Positions 17,703-25,490 of a stretch of DNA of 64,000 nt are shown here, in pieces (position 1 is the stretch's first letter; each line of letters opens with the position of its first letter). The stretch is from an uncultured Lachnospiraceae bacterium (GTDB taxonomy: Bacteria; Bacillota; Clostridia; Lachnospirales; Lachnospiraceae). The stretch lies in the NCBI GenBank assembly GCA_910588215.1, contig CAJUQJ010000016.1:6616-70615 (forward strand). The letters run 5' to 3'. A model generated the notes under the pieces. The model was not told where the DNA came from, made no database searches, and saw only the letters and a list, made by a program, of their open reading frames with translations. The position numbers and the translations under genes were made by a program.

Positions 17703-18641
17703 CTATCTCCTGCTCTCTGCCAGCTGCATGACTGCCTCGATCTCGGCCCCGTTATCCGGTGCACTCTCTATCAGCTCATGCTGCCCCTCGGCCGTGATCT
17801 TCCCGATCATATTGCCTTCTTCCGTCTTCTCGAAGGTATAGTATAAGATTTCCTCCGTATCCCGCATCCAGACCGCATACGCGCGATAGCAAAGCCCTTT
17901 TCTTACCGTTTCCGCCGGCATATCTATTCTGGTCATCTGCATGTTATCAGTAAGATTTAAAGTCATAACGGAGAAATCCTCCGGATTCACTGCCACAGCA
18001 TCCTTTCTGCCCTCCGGATATGTTTCCCGGTAAAACTGCAGGATAAAATCTCCCTCTTCTTTCTGTAGCGTGACGAGCCCCTCTTCCTTCTGCGTGAACA
18101 GATATTTGGGCAGAAGATGCATCACCACCCTGTTATGCACCAGATCCTGGAACTGTTTCTCCGTCATCCTGACCGTCCTCGTCTGCTGCACCGCATTCCT
18201 GCGCTTATCAGCCACTTCCACAATTTCCTTAGGCAGCACCACATTATGGGTAAAAGGATTCAGCACAATGGTCTTTGCCTGCACCTGCTTGCCCGTCACC
18301 ATCGCCACACAGGAAAAAAAGGGCATCGCCACCACTGCCGGACTCTTCTTATCCTTCGGAATCTGTGGTATGGAGGTGAACATGGGAAACACCTGCTCAC
18401 CATTCTCCTTCCGCAGCATACAGGGCATGATCCTGGCTTCTTTGGGCAGCTTTACCTGTCTGCCCTCCTGCATCTGCTTCTGTGTCTCCTCGTCCAATCC
18501 CTGCGGAGCCAGCGTAGGCACCAGGACTACGGCTTTCTCCAGAAGTTCCATGACTGTAGCATATTTCTCCCGCTGTCTGTCTTTCACAAACTCTGCCACC
18601 GCCGTTTCCAGTTTCGTATTATCCAATCTATTCTCAGCCAT
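17703..18641 (-). CDS. SseB-like protein (enhanced serine sensitivity family)
   Basis: The 312-residue protein contains an SseB N-terminal-type domain: an N-terminal helix NTKLETAVAEFVKD, then alpha/beta segments with a strand rich in small residues (PAVVAMPFFSCVAMVTG) and the NPFTHNVVLPKE loop. SseB relatives are cytosolic and of unclear biochemical role; the E. coli name comes from a serine-sensitivity phenotype. The second half (about residues 165-312) is less familiar and may be a paired domain. The start at MAENRL is preceded by GGAGTGGAAGAGA; a five-residue longer reading is possible. A good promoter lies at 18737-18765. Confidence 0.7.
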   Translation of the reverse strand: MAENRLDNTKLETAVAEFVKDRQREKYATVMELLEKAVVLVPTLAPQGLDEETQKQMQEGRQVKLPKEARIMPCMLRKENGEQVFPMFTSIPQIPKDKKSPAVVAMPFFSCVAMVTGKQVQAKTIVLNPFTHNVVLPKEIVEVADKRRNAVQQTRTVRMTEKQFQDLVHNRVVMHLLPKYLFTQKEEGLVTLQKEEGDFILQFYRETYPEGRKDAVAVNPEDFSVMTLNLTDNMQMTRIDMPAETVRKGLCYRAYAVWMRDTEEILYYTFEKTEEGNMIGKITAEGQHELIESAPDNGAEIEAVMQLAESRR

Positions 18642-18736
18642 TCTCTTCCACTCCATTTCTTATTCACCAGATTTTCGGTTCTACTATAGTCAACGACATC
18701 AGAAGTTGCTAGCGATCTATTATGCCGTCAGCTATA

Positions 18737-18765
18737 AGTATAGCAAATTATATCTATTCTGCCAA
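18737..18765 (-). promoter_or_regulatory. Candidate promoter for the SseB-like/HAD gene pair
   Basis: TTGGCA (18765-18760) and TATACT (18742-18737) are spaced by exactly 17 bases on the minus strand. The predicted leader is about 90 bases long. Confidence 0.6.
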
Positions 18766-18785
18766 TCGGCAGTTGCCGCTTTGTT

Positions 18786-18839
18786 TCTCCTGAAGACCGC
18801 TGCGTTTGGAACCATGCGGAAGCGCGTCCGAAGGAGAAT
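18786..18839. repeat. Interrupted 54-base palindrome, short copy
   Basis: TTCTCCT (18786-18792) pairs with AGGAGAA (18833-18839). Inside, GAC/GTC, GC/GC, CG/CG and TGG/CCA also pair around small internal loops, giving one long interrupted hairpin with an AA loop. A second, longer copy in the other orientation is at 45569-45669. It begins 2 bases past the DMT stop and could end that transcript. Confidence 0.75.
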
Positions 18840-18840
18840 C

Positions 18841-19788
18841 TCAGCATTGCTTCTTCCGGTTCGGCAGCTGCGCGAATGAGATCGCCATGGTCATCATAAG
18901 ACAGCCATACAGCTCCCGGCGGCTCATAGCTTGTCCTAACAGCAAAAATCCCGCTATCACCGACACCACGGATTCCAGGCTTAAGATCAAGGATGCCACC
19001 GTCGGATTCATGCCTTTTTGTCCGATGATCTGCAAAGTATAAGCCACGCCGCAGGACATGATACCGCCATAACAGATCGGTAGCCAGGAGATCATGATGC
19101 TGTTCAGGTCTGGCGATTCAAAGAGCAGACTGCACAGCAGAGACAGGATGCCGCATACCCAGAACTGAATACAGGACATCTTAACGCCATCCACCTTCTG
19201 GGAAAAATGATCGATCACCAATATATGCAGGGAAAAGATAAATGCACAGACCAGCACAAGAGCATCTCCCTTCTCCAAACGGATGCTGTCTTTCATACAC
19301 AGCAAATACAGGCCAGTCACGCCAAAGATCACACCGATCCACACCTGCAGTCCCACTTTCTTATGTAACAAAAGCCCGAGGATCGGAACGATCAGAATGT
19401 ACATGGCCGTGATAAAACCTGCCTTACCAACCGTCGTATACTGAATGCCAAACTGCTGAAAATTGCTGGCAGCAAAAAGAATGATACCACAGCACAGTCC
19501 TCCTATGATAAGCTGTCTGTTATCATTACCGGGCTCTTTCTCCCCTGCCGTCTCTCTTCTGCTCTGCAAGTCGCCAGTCTCTTTCCTGTCCGGCACATGC
19601 CTGCCCTGTATCCTGTTGAGCAGCGCTATACATGGCAGCAGTACCAGGCCGCCCAGCAGAGACCGCACGCTGTTGTATGTGAAGGGCCCCAGATGCTCCA
19701 TACCCGCGCTCTGGGCTACGAATGCCACACCCCAGATCACTGCTGTCAAGAATAACAGCAGCGATTGTCTTACCGTATATACCGTCAT
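18841..19788 (-). CDS. DMT-superfamily (EamA) permease
   Basis: The 315-residue protein has about ten membrane segments in two EamA halves. The first half begins SLLLFLTAVIWGVAFVAQSAG and the second YLLCMKDS-ALVLVCAFIFSLHILVID. A charged, poorly conserved linker (about residues 65-95) separates segments 2 and 3. Members export or import small metabolites such as amino acids; substrate cannot be assigned. It lies just after an intrinsic terminator (19818-19864) that ends about 30 bases before its ATG, so it needs its own promoter in that short space, read-through, or release of the terminator. Confidence 0.85.
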   Translation of the reverse strand: MTVYTVRQSLLLFLTAVIWGVAFVAQSAGMEHLGPFTYNSVRSLLGGLVLLPCIALLNRIQGRHVPDRKETGDLQSRRETAGEKEPGNDNRQLIIGGLCCGIILFAASNFQQFGIQYTTVGKAGFITAMYILIVPILGLLLHKKVGLQVWIGVIFGVTGLYLLCMKDSIRLEKGDALVLVCAFIFSLHILVIDHFSQKVDGVKMSCIQFWVCGILSLLCSLLFESPDLNSIMISWLPICYGGIMSCGVAYTLQIIGQKGMNPTVASLILSLESVVSVIAGFLLLGQAMSRRELYGCLMMTMAISFAQLPNRKKQC

Positions 19789-19817
19789 AGTTGCCTCCTA
19801 AAACTCTACTCAAAAAA

Positions 19818-19864
19818 GTTACCTCTTAAGTGTATGAAAATACTTCATTTTCCTTAGAGGTAAC
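19818..19864 (-). terminator. Intrinsic terminator or attenuator upstream of the DMT permease gene
   Basis: GTTACCTCT (19818-19826) pairs with AGAGGTAAC (19856-19864), and AAG with CTT beyond a bulged T. On the minus strand the stem is followed at once by TTTTTT. It starts 10 bases past the stop of the upstream small gene. Confidence 0.8.
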
Positions 19865-19873
19865 TCATTCCGG

Positions 19874-20116
19874 TTATCTGTTTAATGATATATTCTTAAG
19901 CTGTTCAATGATTTCCATGTCATCCGCAGTGATCTTCAGATTCGAGTCAAAACACTCGCCTGCAGCAGTCGTCACCCTGACCTCTATAATGCTGCCCTCT
20001 CTGATTCCATTCTGCGTCACTGCGGAAAGGAATTTCGGAAACTTAGGATGGTTCTTTTGAAAGCGGCTCCACAAGTTCATCATCTGAAAGAGCGCTGCCG
20101 GATTCTGTAGATTCAT
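19874..20116 (-). CDS. Small conserved-looking protein of unknown function
   Basis: An 80-residue protein beginning MNLQNPAALFQMMNLWSRF, with a helical basic first half (KNHPKFPKF) and a second half that reads as a beta-alpha unit (GSIIEVRVTTAAGE, then ITADDMEIIEQLKNI). No signal peptide or membrane segment is seen. I do not recognise a family. An ATG four codons upstream (20128) is an alternative start; the AAGGAG is too close to that one and far from this one. It lies downstream of hisS and has its own terminator, which supports real expression. Confidence 0.6.
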   Translation of the reverse strand: MNLQNPAALFQMMNLWSRFQKNHPKFPKFLSAVTQNGIREGSIIEVRVTTAAGECFDSNLKITADDMEIIEQLKNISLNR

Positions 20117-20204
20117 AGTTATGCCCATGCTCCTTTCTTCGAGTGCAAATTCATGTCGGCGATCGCAAATACCGATCTTACCCCTTCACATTCGTCCAGG
20201 AGTT

Positions 20205-21467
20205 TTACCGCTTCAGTTCTTCCCGGTAAAACTCTTTAAATTCCTCATACCCCTGCGCGGTAAGCTGCTCTTTCTGGAACTTCTTGTTCTTATTCATGCG
20301 GGCCACCAGGATCTGATTGCCGCTTTCCCGCTCCTTCTGAGCCTGTGCCATCACTTCACACAATCTGTCAGAGTCTAATCCCTTCTCCAACAGATAGGCG
20401 ATCTTCTTACCTGCTTTGGGAACCTTGAATCCATTCTCCAAAAGCAACAGGATGATACGCTCAAAGCCAATAGAAAAGCCACAGGCCGGCACATCATGTC
20501 CGGTAAACTTACCTATCATCTTATCATATCTTCCACCGCCGCCGCAGCTGCCGCCGAACTGAGGCATGTCGATCTCAAAGATCGTGCCTGTATAATAGGA
20601 CATCCCCCGTACCAGCGTCGGATCGAATACCAACTCAAAATAATCTCCTTTGGTCGCTTCCACACTGGCAACGATCTCCCGAAAATTCTCCATCACGCCC
20701 TCCGGAAGCGCCTGCTTCGTCTTCTCCGTGATGTAGTCAATGGTATTATCGGCAGTTTCCAGACCTCGATACAACTCCATATACCTGACGACACTCTCCT
20801 GATCAAAACCGGCTGCCAGCAATTCCGCTTCCACGCCGTCTGCTCCGATCTTGTCCATCTTATCCAGAATAATAAATACCTGATCGTAATCGTCCTCTGT
20901 AAAACCGCTGCAGGATGCCATAGCCTTCAGTATCTGCCTGTCGTTGATCCGTATCCTGAAATTCCGAAAGCCTAATCTGCCGAGCGTCGTCGTCGTGGCC
21001 AGGATCAACTCGATCTCCGCCAGATTCCCCGCCTCACCCAGAATATCGATGTCACACTGCATAAACTGACGATATCGTCCTCTCTGCGGCCTGTCCGCCC
21101 GCCATACATTCCCCATCTGCAATGCTTTAAACGGCGCCGGCAGTTCATTGGCATGATTGGAATAATACCGCACAAGCGGGACTGTCAAATCATAACGCAG
21201 TCCTCCGTCCACCAGATCGTCCTCATTCTGCGCTTCCTGCAGACGCAGCTTCTCACCCCGCTTTAAGATCTTAAAGATCAGTTTCTCGTTCTCACCGCCT
21301 GCCTTGCAGTTCAAATTCGCAAGGTTCTCCACGCAGGGTGTCTCAATGGATGTAAAACCGAAATTCCCATAGGTTTCCTTGATCACACCGATGACATAGT
21401 CGCGGATTTCCATCTCCTCCGGCAGAATATCCTTCATGCCGGTTACCGGTTTCTTACTCAGCGCCAT
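20205..21467 (-). CDS. hisS: HisS, histidyl-tRNA synthetase
   Basis: HisRS charges tRNA-His. The 420-residue class II synthetase starts MALSKKPVTGMKDILPEEM and has the motif 2 region (GLRYDLTVPLVRYYSNH, then NVWRADRPQRGRYRQF), the HisA-type motif LVRGMSYYTGTIFEID and a motif 3 segment GFSIGFERIILLL. A C-terminal anticodon-binding domain follows (LVARMNKNKKF). AAGGAAATT precedes the chosen ATG; an eight-residue longer reading is possible. A consensus-like promoter lies 40-68 bases upstream, and I see no T-box leader in that short space. The 88 bases after its stop hold no clear gene. Confidence 0.96.
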   Translation of the reverse strand: MALSKKPVTGMKDILPEEMEIRDYVIGVIKETYGNFGFTSIETPCVENLANLNCKAGGENEKLIFKILKRGEKLRLQEAQNEDDLVDGGLRYDLTVPLVRYYSNHANELPAPFKALQMGNVWRADRPQRGRYRQFMQCDIDILGEAGNLAEIELILATTTTLGRLGFRNFRIRINDRQILKAMASCSGFTEDDYDQVFIILDKMDKIGADGVEAELLAAGFDQESVVRYMELYRGLETADNTIDYITEKTKQALPEGVMENFREIVASVEATKGDYFELVFDPTLVRGMSYYTGTIFEIDMPQFGGSCGGGGRYDKMIGKFTGHDVPACGFSIGFERIILLLLENGFKVPKAGKKIAYLLEKGLDSDRLCEVMAQAQKERESGNQILVARMNKNKKFQKEQLTAQGYEEFKEFYREELKR

Positions 21468-21506
21468 AATTTCCTTCTTATCCTTTCTCACGCTATTACT
21501 GGTACG

Positions 21507-21535
21507 ATTTTACACTTTTTTCAGGAAATTTTCAA
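21507..21535 (-). promoter_or_regulatory. Candidate promoter for hisS
   Basis: TTGAAA (21535-21530) and TAAAAT (21512-21507) have a 17-base spacer on the minus strand. It lies just after the stop of the upstream hypothetical gene, leaving a leader of about 35-40 bases. Confidence 0.65.
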
Positions 21536-21547
21536 GGAAAAAAATAT

Positions 21548-22642
21548 TTATCCGCAGAACATAAACTCAAAACGGCTTCCCCTGCATCCCCAATGAATGT
21601 TGAAATTACTCAAGAAGGTAATTCCCTTCCCATAGATATCGTCATCTTTCCATTGGCTGGAACTGTCATAGTACTTCGGATCAAGAAGCAGGCTTCCACC
21701 TATCTTAGTTGGGTACACCGAGGCCATAAGGAACATCATCGAAGAATATCCCTTTCTGCGATCCATGATCTCTTCTTTGATCCCCTCCATGTCCCCCTTG
21801 CCGTTCCAAGCATAGTTTGAACTGCAATACACAAATCCCCTGGGCGGCGCCATATTCTCATCGATCATGCCAATATTGACCACCTCCTGCACATTCCTCT
21901 GCCATACATCGGCACTCCACACACCATTGTAGGTAATGCCGCCGTCCAACGTAAATCTAGTGTTCTCCTCTACATACTTATAATCCACATGCTCCACGCC
22001 GTATTCGTCCGCCAGCTCATCCGCAGTATCTCGAAAAAGTTCCTGCATCTTTTCACATGCATAATACCAATCTGCATTATAATAGATCGATCCGTTTGGG
22101 CTCACCCCATTGTGTTCCATCAGCTCCGCGCCCTCTTTCCGATTCTGCGCACACGCATTTCTGGTATTGGCTCTGCTGAAATGCTCGTATAATCCCGCCA
22201 AATATCTTGTGGCAAGCGCAGTGCCGTCTCCGGTCCGCAGCACCGCCTCCGGTTTTTCCTTACTTTCGACATCTTTAGCAGTCGTCCCCATATAGTGATA
22301 GAAGTATTCCTTGAAAATATCCTTCACCTCATCCCGGCTCAGTTTCCCGTCATAATAATCCTGCATTACCTCATAAGTCTCGTAAAACATCCGGTTTTCG
22401 AGCGGAGCGATCCTACTCCTCGTCTGTGTCTTCAACATATTCTTTACTTCTTCATAGTTATCTGCATCCGCCGAAATCTTATAGGAATCTACAGAGAGTT
22501 CCACACAATCTTTCGCATAATATACCTTTTCCTGCCCTTTTCCATTCTGATAGGAATAAGTCCTGAATACGATATCATCCGGCTTCCTTTCATTTATCCT
22601 GTTCGTTTCGACTCCTCTGTATCCGATCTCTGTCACTGCCAT
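21548..22642 (-). CDS. Uncharacterised 364-residue protein
   Basis: I do not recognise a family. The chain is soluble-looking, rich in Tyr, Asp and Asn, with no signal peptide. A helical middle (EVKNMLKTQTRSRIAPLENR, about residues 66-85, and EVKDIFKEYFYHYMG) is followed by GAELMEHNGVSPNGSIYYN and a Trp/Tyr-rich second half (WSADVWQRNVQEVVNIG, WGCRGSRFEFMFCG at the end). The asymmetric, aromatic C-terminus suggests a secreted or phage-type structural fold, but that is only an impression. It is flanked by module-B repeat sequence upstream and by hisS downstream, without operon partners. Confidence 0.75.
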   Translation of the reverse strand: MAVTEIGYRGVETNRINERKPDDIVFRTYSYQNGKGQEKVYYAKDCVELSVDSYKISADADNYEEVKNMLKTQTRSRIAPLENRMFYETYEVMQDYYDGKLSRDEVKDIFKEYFYHYMGTTAKDVESKEKPEAVLRTGDGTALATRYLAGLYEHFSRANTRNACAQNRKEGAELMEHNGVSPNGSIYYNADWYYACEKMQELFRDTADELADEYGVEHVDYKYVEENTRFTLDGGITYNGVWSADVWQRNVQEVVNIGMIDENMAPPRGFVYCSSNYAWNGKGDMEGIKEEIMDRRKGYSSMMFLMASVYPTKIGGSLLLDPKYYDSSSQWKDDDIYGKGITFLSNFNIHWGCRGSRFEFMFCG

Positions 22643-22714
22643 GCGATTTTCCTCCTGCCCTTCCTTTGCTTCTTATCCTTACATTTCTCACATCTTCTTA
22701 ATGCGAAAAACCCT

Positions 22715-22768
22715 ATAATCAAAGCCCCACTGCACGCAGCCACTTGGCTCGTTGCCCGCGGCAATAAA
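22715..22768. repeat. Dispersed repeat module B, second copy
   Basis: This copy matches 15679-15734: ATAATCAAA, CCC, CTGCA and then GCAGCCACTTGGCTCGTTGC, ending CAATAAA versus GAATAAA. It lies between the 364-residue protein and the small membrane-protein gene. Confidence 0.7.
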
Positions 22769-22812
22769 GTTATCGGCATGTTCCTATCCTTCCCCTACCT
22801 TTATGCAACAAA

Positions 22813-22857
22813 AAACTCTTCTTTGTGAAATAATCGTCATCACACAAAAAAGAGTTT
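22813..22857 (-). terminator. Intrinsic terminator after the small membrane-protein gene
   Basis: AAACTCTT/AAGAGTTT and TTTGTG/CACAAA form a 14-pair stem with one mismatch and a 15-base loop, followed by a T-rich run on the minus strand. It begins 7 bases past the stop of the upstream gene. Confidence 0.8.
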
Positions 22858-22863
22858 CTAACA

Positions 22864-23175
22864 TTAATCATACAGCGTGATCACCCAGATCACAGCCGCC
22901 ACACCGCCAAGCAATACCGCACCGATCAGGAAAGCCGCACCCAGCGCCATAAAGATGTAGCGCACCCGTTCCTGCCAGGTAAAAGGCATATCTTCCCAGG
23001 GATCTCGCCCTGTCCTGCCTTCTTCTATGCCGCCATCACCGTTATCCTCTCGTCTATCGTTCTTTCTTCCCCTACGTGAAACAGCGGCACGCCTGCCGAA
23101 CAGTCCGACACCCTCCAGGTCGCTCATATCGGCAACGATGCGCCCGTCATCTTCGAACTCATCCCACCTTTTCAT
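22864..23175 (-). CDS. Small single-span membrane protein of unknown function
   Basis: The 103-residue protein begins MKRWDEFEDDGRIVADMSDL. A polar Arg/Gly/Glu-rich segment (residues 30-65) follows, then one strong membrane span near the C-terminus (YIFMALGAAFLIGAVLLGG, about residues 76-99). It is therefore tail-anchored in type. No family is recognised. A GGAGG 8 bases before this ATG supports the start over one 10 codons upstream. A terminator follows. Confidence 0.65.
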   Translation of the reverse strand: MKRWDEFEDDGRIVADMSDLEGVGLFGRRAAVSRRGRKNDRREDNGDGGIEEGRTGRDPWEDMPFTWQERVRYIFMALGAAFLIGAVLLGGVAAVIWVITLYD

Positions 23176-23252
23176 GCCTGCACCTCCACATTCTCCTCGA
23201 TCCAAACTCCAGTGTGCTGCCTACTACGGACAGTACACCGGCTCTTATTAAG

Positions 23253-23276
23253 AAGAATCGCCGGAAAGCGATTCTT
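23253..23276 (-). terminator. Terminator-like hairpin after oppF
   Basis: A 9-pair perfect stem (AAGAATCGC/GCGATTCTT) with a 6-base loop starts 20 bases past the oppF stop. The T run is only partial, so termination may be incomplete. Confidence 0.6.
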
Positions 23277-23296
23277 CAAGACAGCCTATGCTCTTC

Positions 23297-24322
23297 TTAT
23301 ACGTCATCATACAAGTGGCACACCACATAGTGGCCAGGCTCGATCTCCTTCTGCTGCGGCGCCACTTCCTTACACTTGGCCATGCAGTTGGCACAGCGGG
23401 TGTGGAACTTACAGCCGGAAGGCGGATTGGCCGGGGACGGAATGCTGCCCTCCAGCACGATCCGGTTCATCTTCGCATCGGGATCCGGAATCGGGATCGC
23501 CGAGAACAGTGCCTTCGTATAGGGATGCAGCGGATTCTTGAATATATCCTTCGTATCCCCGTACTCCACCAGATTGCCCAGATACATAACGCCCACCGTA
23601 TCCGAGATATGCTCCACCACACTCAGGTCGTGAGAGATAAACAGGTAAGTCAGTTTGTACTTCTCCTGCAGGTCTTTTAACAGATTGATGATCTGCGCCT
23701 GGATGGAAACATCCAGCGCCGATACCGGCTCGTCACAGACCACGAACTCCGGATTTAAAGCCAGCGCCCTGGCGATACAGATACGCTGTCTCTGTCCGCC
23801 GGAAAACTCATGGGGGTAACGGTCCTTATGGAAAGGCTGCAGGCCGCAGTGATCCATGATCCGGTCGATATAGTCGTCAAACTCTCCCTTAGAGGCCAGT
23901 CCGTGTTCCCGCACTGCCTCACCGATGATCTCACCTACCGGCAGTCTCGGCGACAGGCTGGAAAAGGGATCCTGGAAAATGATCTGCATCTTCGTCCGCA
24001 TAGCCCGCATCTCTTTGCCTGAAAGATCATAGACCTCTTTGCCGTTAAACAGCACCTGCCCGCCGGTCTTCTCCCCGGACAGGCGTAAGATGGTACGTCC
24101 CGTGGTGGTCTTGCCGCAGCCCGACTCTCCCACCAGTCCCATGGTCGTGCCGCGCCTTAAGTTAAACGTAACGCCGTCCACAGCCTTCACATGGCCGATG
24201 GTTCTGGCAACCATACCGCTTTTGATCGGAAAATGCTTCTTTAACTCATTGACCATCAGGATATACTGCGGATCATAAGTTACAGGGGTAAACTCTTTCT
24301 TTGTGGTATTTGCATCCGCCAT
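23297..24322 (-). CDS. oppF: OppF-type ATPase of an oligopeptide ABC importer
   Basis: The 341-residue ATPase has Walker A GESGCGKTTT, the Q loop in IIFQDPFSSLSPR, the signature FSGGQRQR, Walker B VVCDEPVSALD and the switch His in FISHDLSV. The Opp-type C-terminus has a Cys cluster (CKFHTRCANCMAKC) that in relatives binds an iron-sulfur cluster. It starts directly after the oppD stop (TAA followed by ATG), so translation is probably coupled. With oppD it would power the permease OppBC for uptake of peptides bound by OppA. It is the last gene of the opp operon. Confidence 0.94.
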   Translation of the reverse strand: MADANTTKKEFTPVTYDPQYILMVNELKKHFPIKSGMVARTIGHVKAVDGVTFNLRRGTTMGLVGESGCGKTTTGRTILRLSGEKTGGQVLFNGKEVYDLSGKEMRAMRTKMQIIFQDPFSSLSPRLPVGEIIGEAVREHGLASKGEFDDYIDRIMDHCGLQPFHKDRYPHEFSGGQRQRICIARALALNPEFVVCDEPVSALDVSIQAQIINLLKDLQEKYKLTYLFISHDLSVVEHISDTVGVMYLGNLVEYGDTKDIFKNPLHPYTKALFSAIPIPDPDAKMNRIVLEGSIPSPANPPSGCKFHTRCANCMAKCKEVAPQQKEIEPGHYVVCHLYDDV

Positions 24323-25474
24323 TTACTTCTCCCCCTTTCCGTCATAGAAACGATAGCAGCTGACCTTATGGGTGGGTGACAGGCTGATCTCGCCGGGATA
24401 TTCTCCTGCACAGCGCTCCACGCACATCTCACAGCGGTCTTTATAATAACAATAATCGGGCATGTTAACAGGGTTTGGCACCTTGCCGGGGATCGAATAA
24501 AGTCTGTCCACCTGCTTACCCACCACCGGTTTCGATGCCATCAGGCCGATCGTATAGGGATGACAGGGATTGGTGAAGATCTCCCGCACCGTTCCTTTCT
24601 CCACCACGCGCCCTGCGTACATGACTACCACATAATCCGCCATCTCCGCGATCACGCCCAGATCGTGGGTGATCAGCATGATGGAGGAATTGATTTTGTC
24701 TTTCAAATGTCTGAGCAGATCCAGAATCTGCGCCTGGATGGTCACATCCAGCGCCGTGGTCGGCTCGTCCGCAATAATGATACGCGGGCTGCACGCAAGC
24801 GCCATGGCGATCATCACACGCTGCCGCATACCGCCTGACAGTTCATGAGGGTACATCTGATAGACACCCTCACTGTTGGCGATCCCTACCATTTTCAACA
24901 ATTCTATTGTCTTTTCTTTGATCGTCTCTTTGGACTTCCCTTCCTCGTCATGCAGGGATATAACCTCGTCCACCTGTTCGCCGATGCGGAACACCGGATT
25001 CAAGCTGGTCATGGGTTCCTGGAAGATCATGGATACATAGTTGCCGCGCAGCTTCATCATCTTCTCATTGGGTGTTTTGGCGATGTTATACGCCTTGCCG
25101 TCCCCCAGATTCAGACGGATCTCGCCCTCCACGATCTGTCCCTGGGGACGCTGGATCAGCTGCATCAGGGACAGGCTGGTTACGGACTTGCCGCAGCCCG
25201 ACTCGCCCACCACGCCCACGGTCTTGCCGATGGGTACTTCAAAACTGACGCCGTCCACCGATTTAACTGTACCGGCATCGGTGAAAAAGTAGGTGTGCAG
25301 ATCGTCAAATTCCACCGCATTTTCCGGATTGTGCATCGTCGTCAGATACTCGGACTCAGGCACATTCTTACGTTTTCTCTGTTTTTCAAACTGATTGGTG
25401 ATACGTCGGTTTTCTTTGGATATCTTCCGGGACTCTTTCGCGGTAAGATATCCTTCCGGTTTATTTTTAGCCAT
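24323..25474 (-). CDS. oppD: OppD-type ATPase of an oligopeptide ABC importer
   Basis: The 383-residue ATPase has Walker [12 protein letters not shown], the signature LSGGMRQR, Walker [13 protein letters not shown], the switch region LITHDLGV and a C-terminal Cys cluster ([14 protein letters not shown]). About 48 basic residues precede the first beta strand ([15 protein letters not shown]); relatives start nearer that point. The [13 protein letters not shown] is an alternative start but lacks a clear ribosome site, while GGAGG lies 12 bases before the longer ATG. OppD and OppF form the ATPase pair. Confidence 0.93.
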   Translation of the reverse strand: MAKNKPEGYLTAKESRKISKENRRITNQFEKQRKRKNVPESEYLTTMHNPENAVEFDDLHTYFFTDAGTVKSVDGVSFEVPIGKTVGVVGESGCGKSVTSLSLMQLIQRPQGQIVEGEIRLNLGDGKAYNIAKTPNEKMMKLRGNYVSMIFQEPMTSLNPVFRIGEQVDEVISLHDEEGKSKETIKEKTIELLKMVGIANSEGVYQMYPHELSGGMRQRVMIAMALACSPRIIIADEPTTALDVTIQAQILDLLRHLKDKINSSIMLITHDLGVIAEMADYVVVMYAGRVVEKGTVREIFTNPCHPYTIGLMASKPVVGKQVDRLYSIPGKVPNPVNMPDYCYYKDRCEMCVERCAGEYPGEISLSPTHKVSCYRFYDGKGEK

Positions 25475-25490
25475 ACTCTACTTGCACCTC

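Noticed and set aside
20117..20204. A short minus-strand frame ending KKGAWA between hisS and the small downstream gene
   Set aside because: It overlaps the hisS end in another frame, is under 40 codons and has no clear start; it could be a leader peptide but cannot be supported.
21468..21547. T-box riboswitch before hisS
   Set aside because: Only about 80 bases separate hisS from the previous stop, and a good promoter takes up most of this. No T-box bases or specifier stem are seen.
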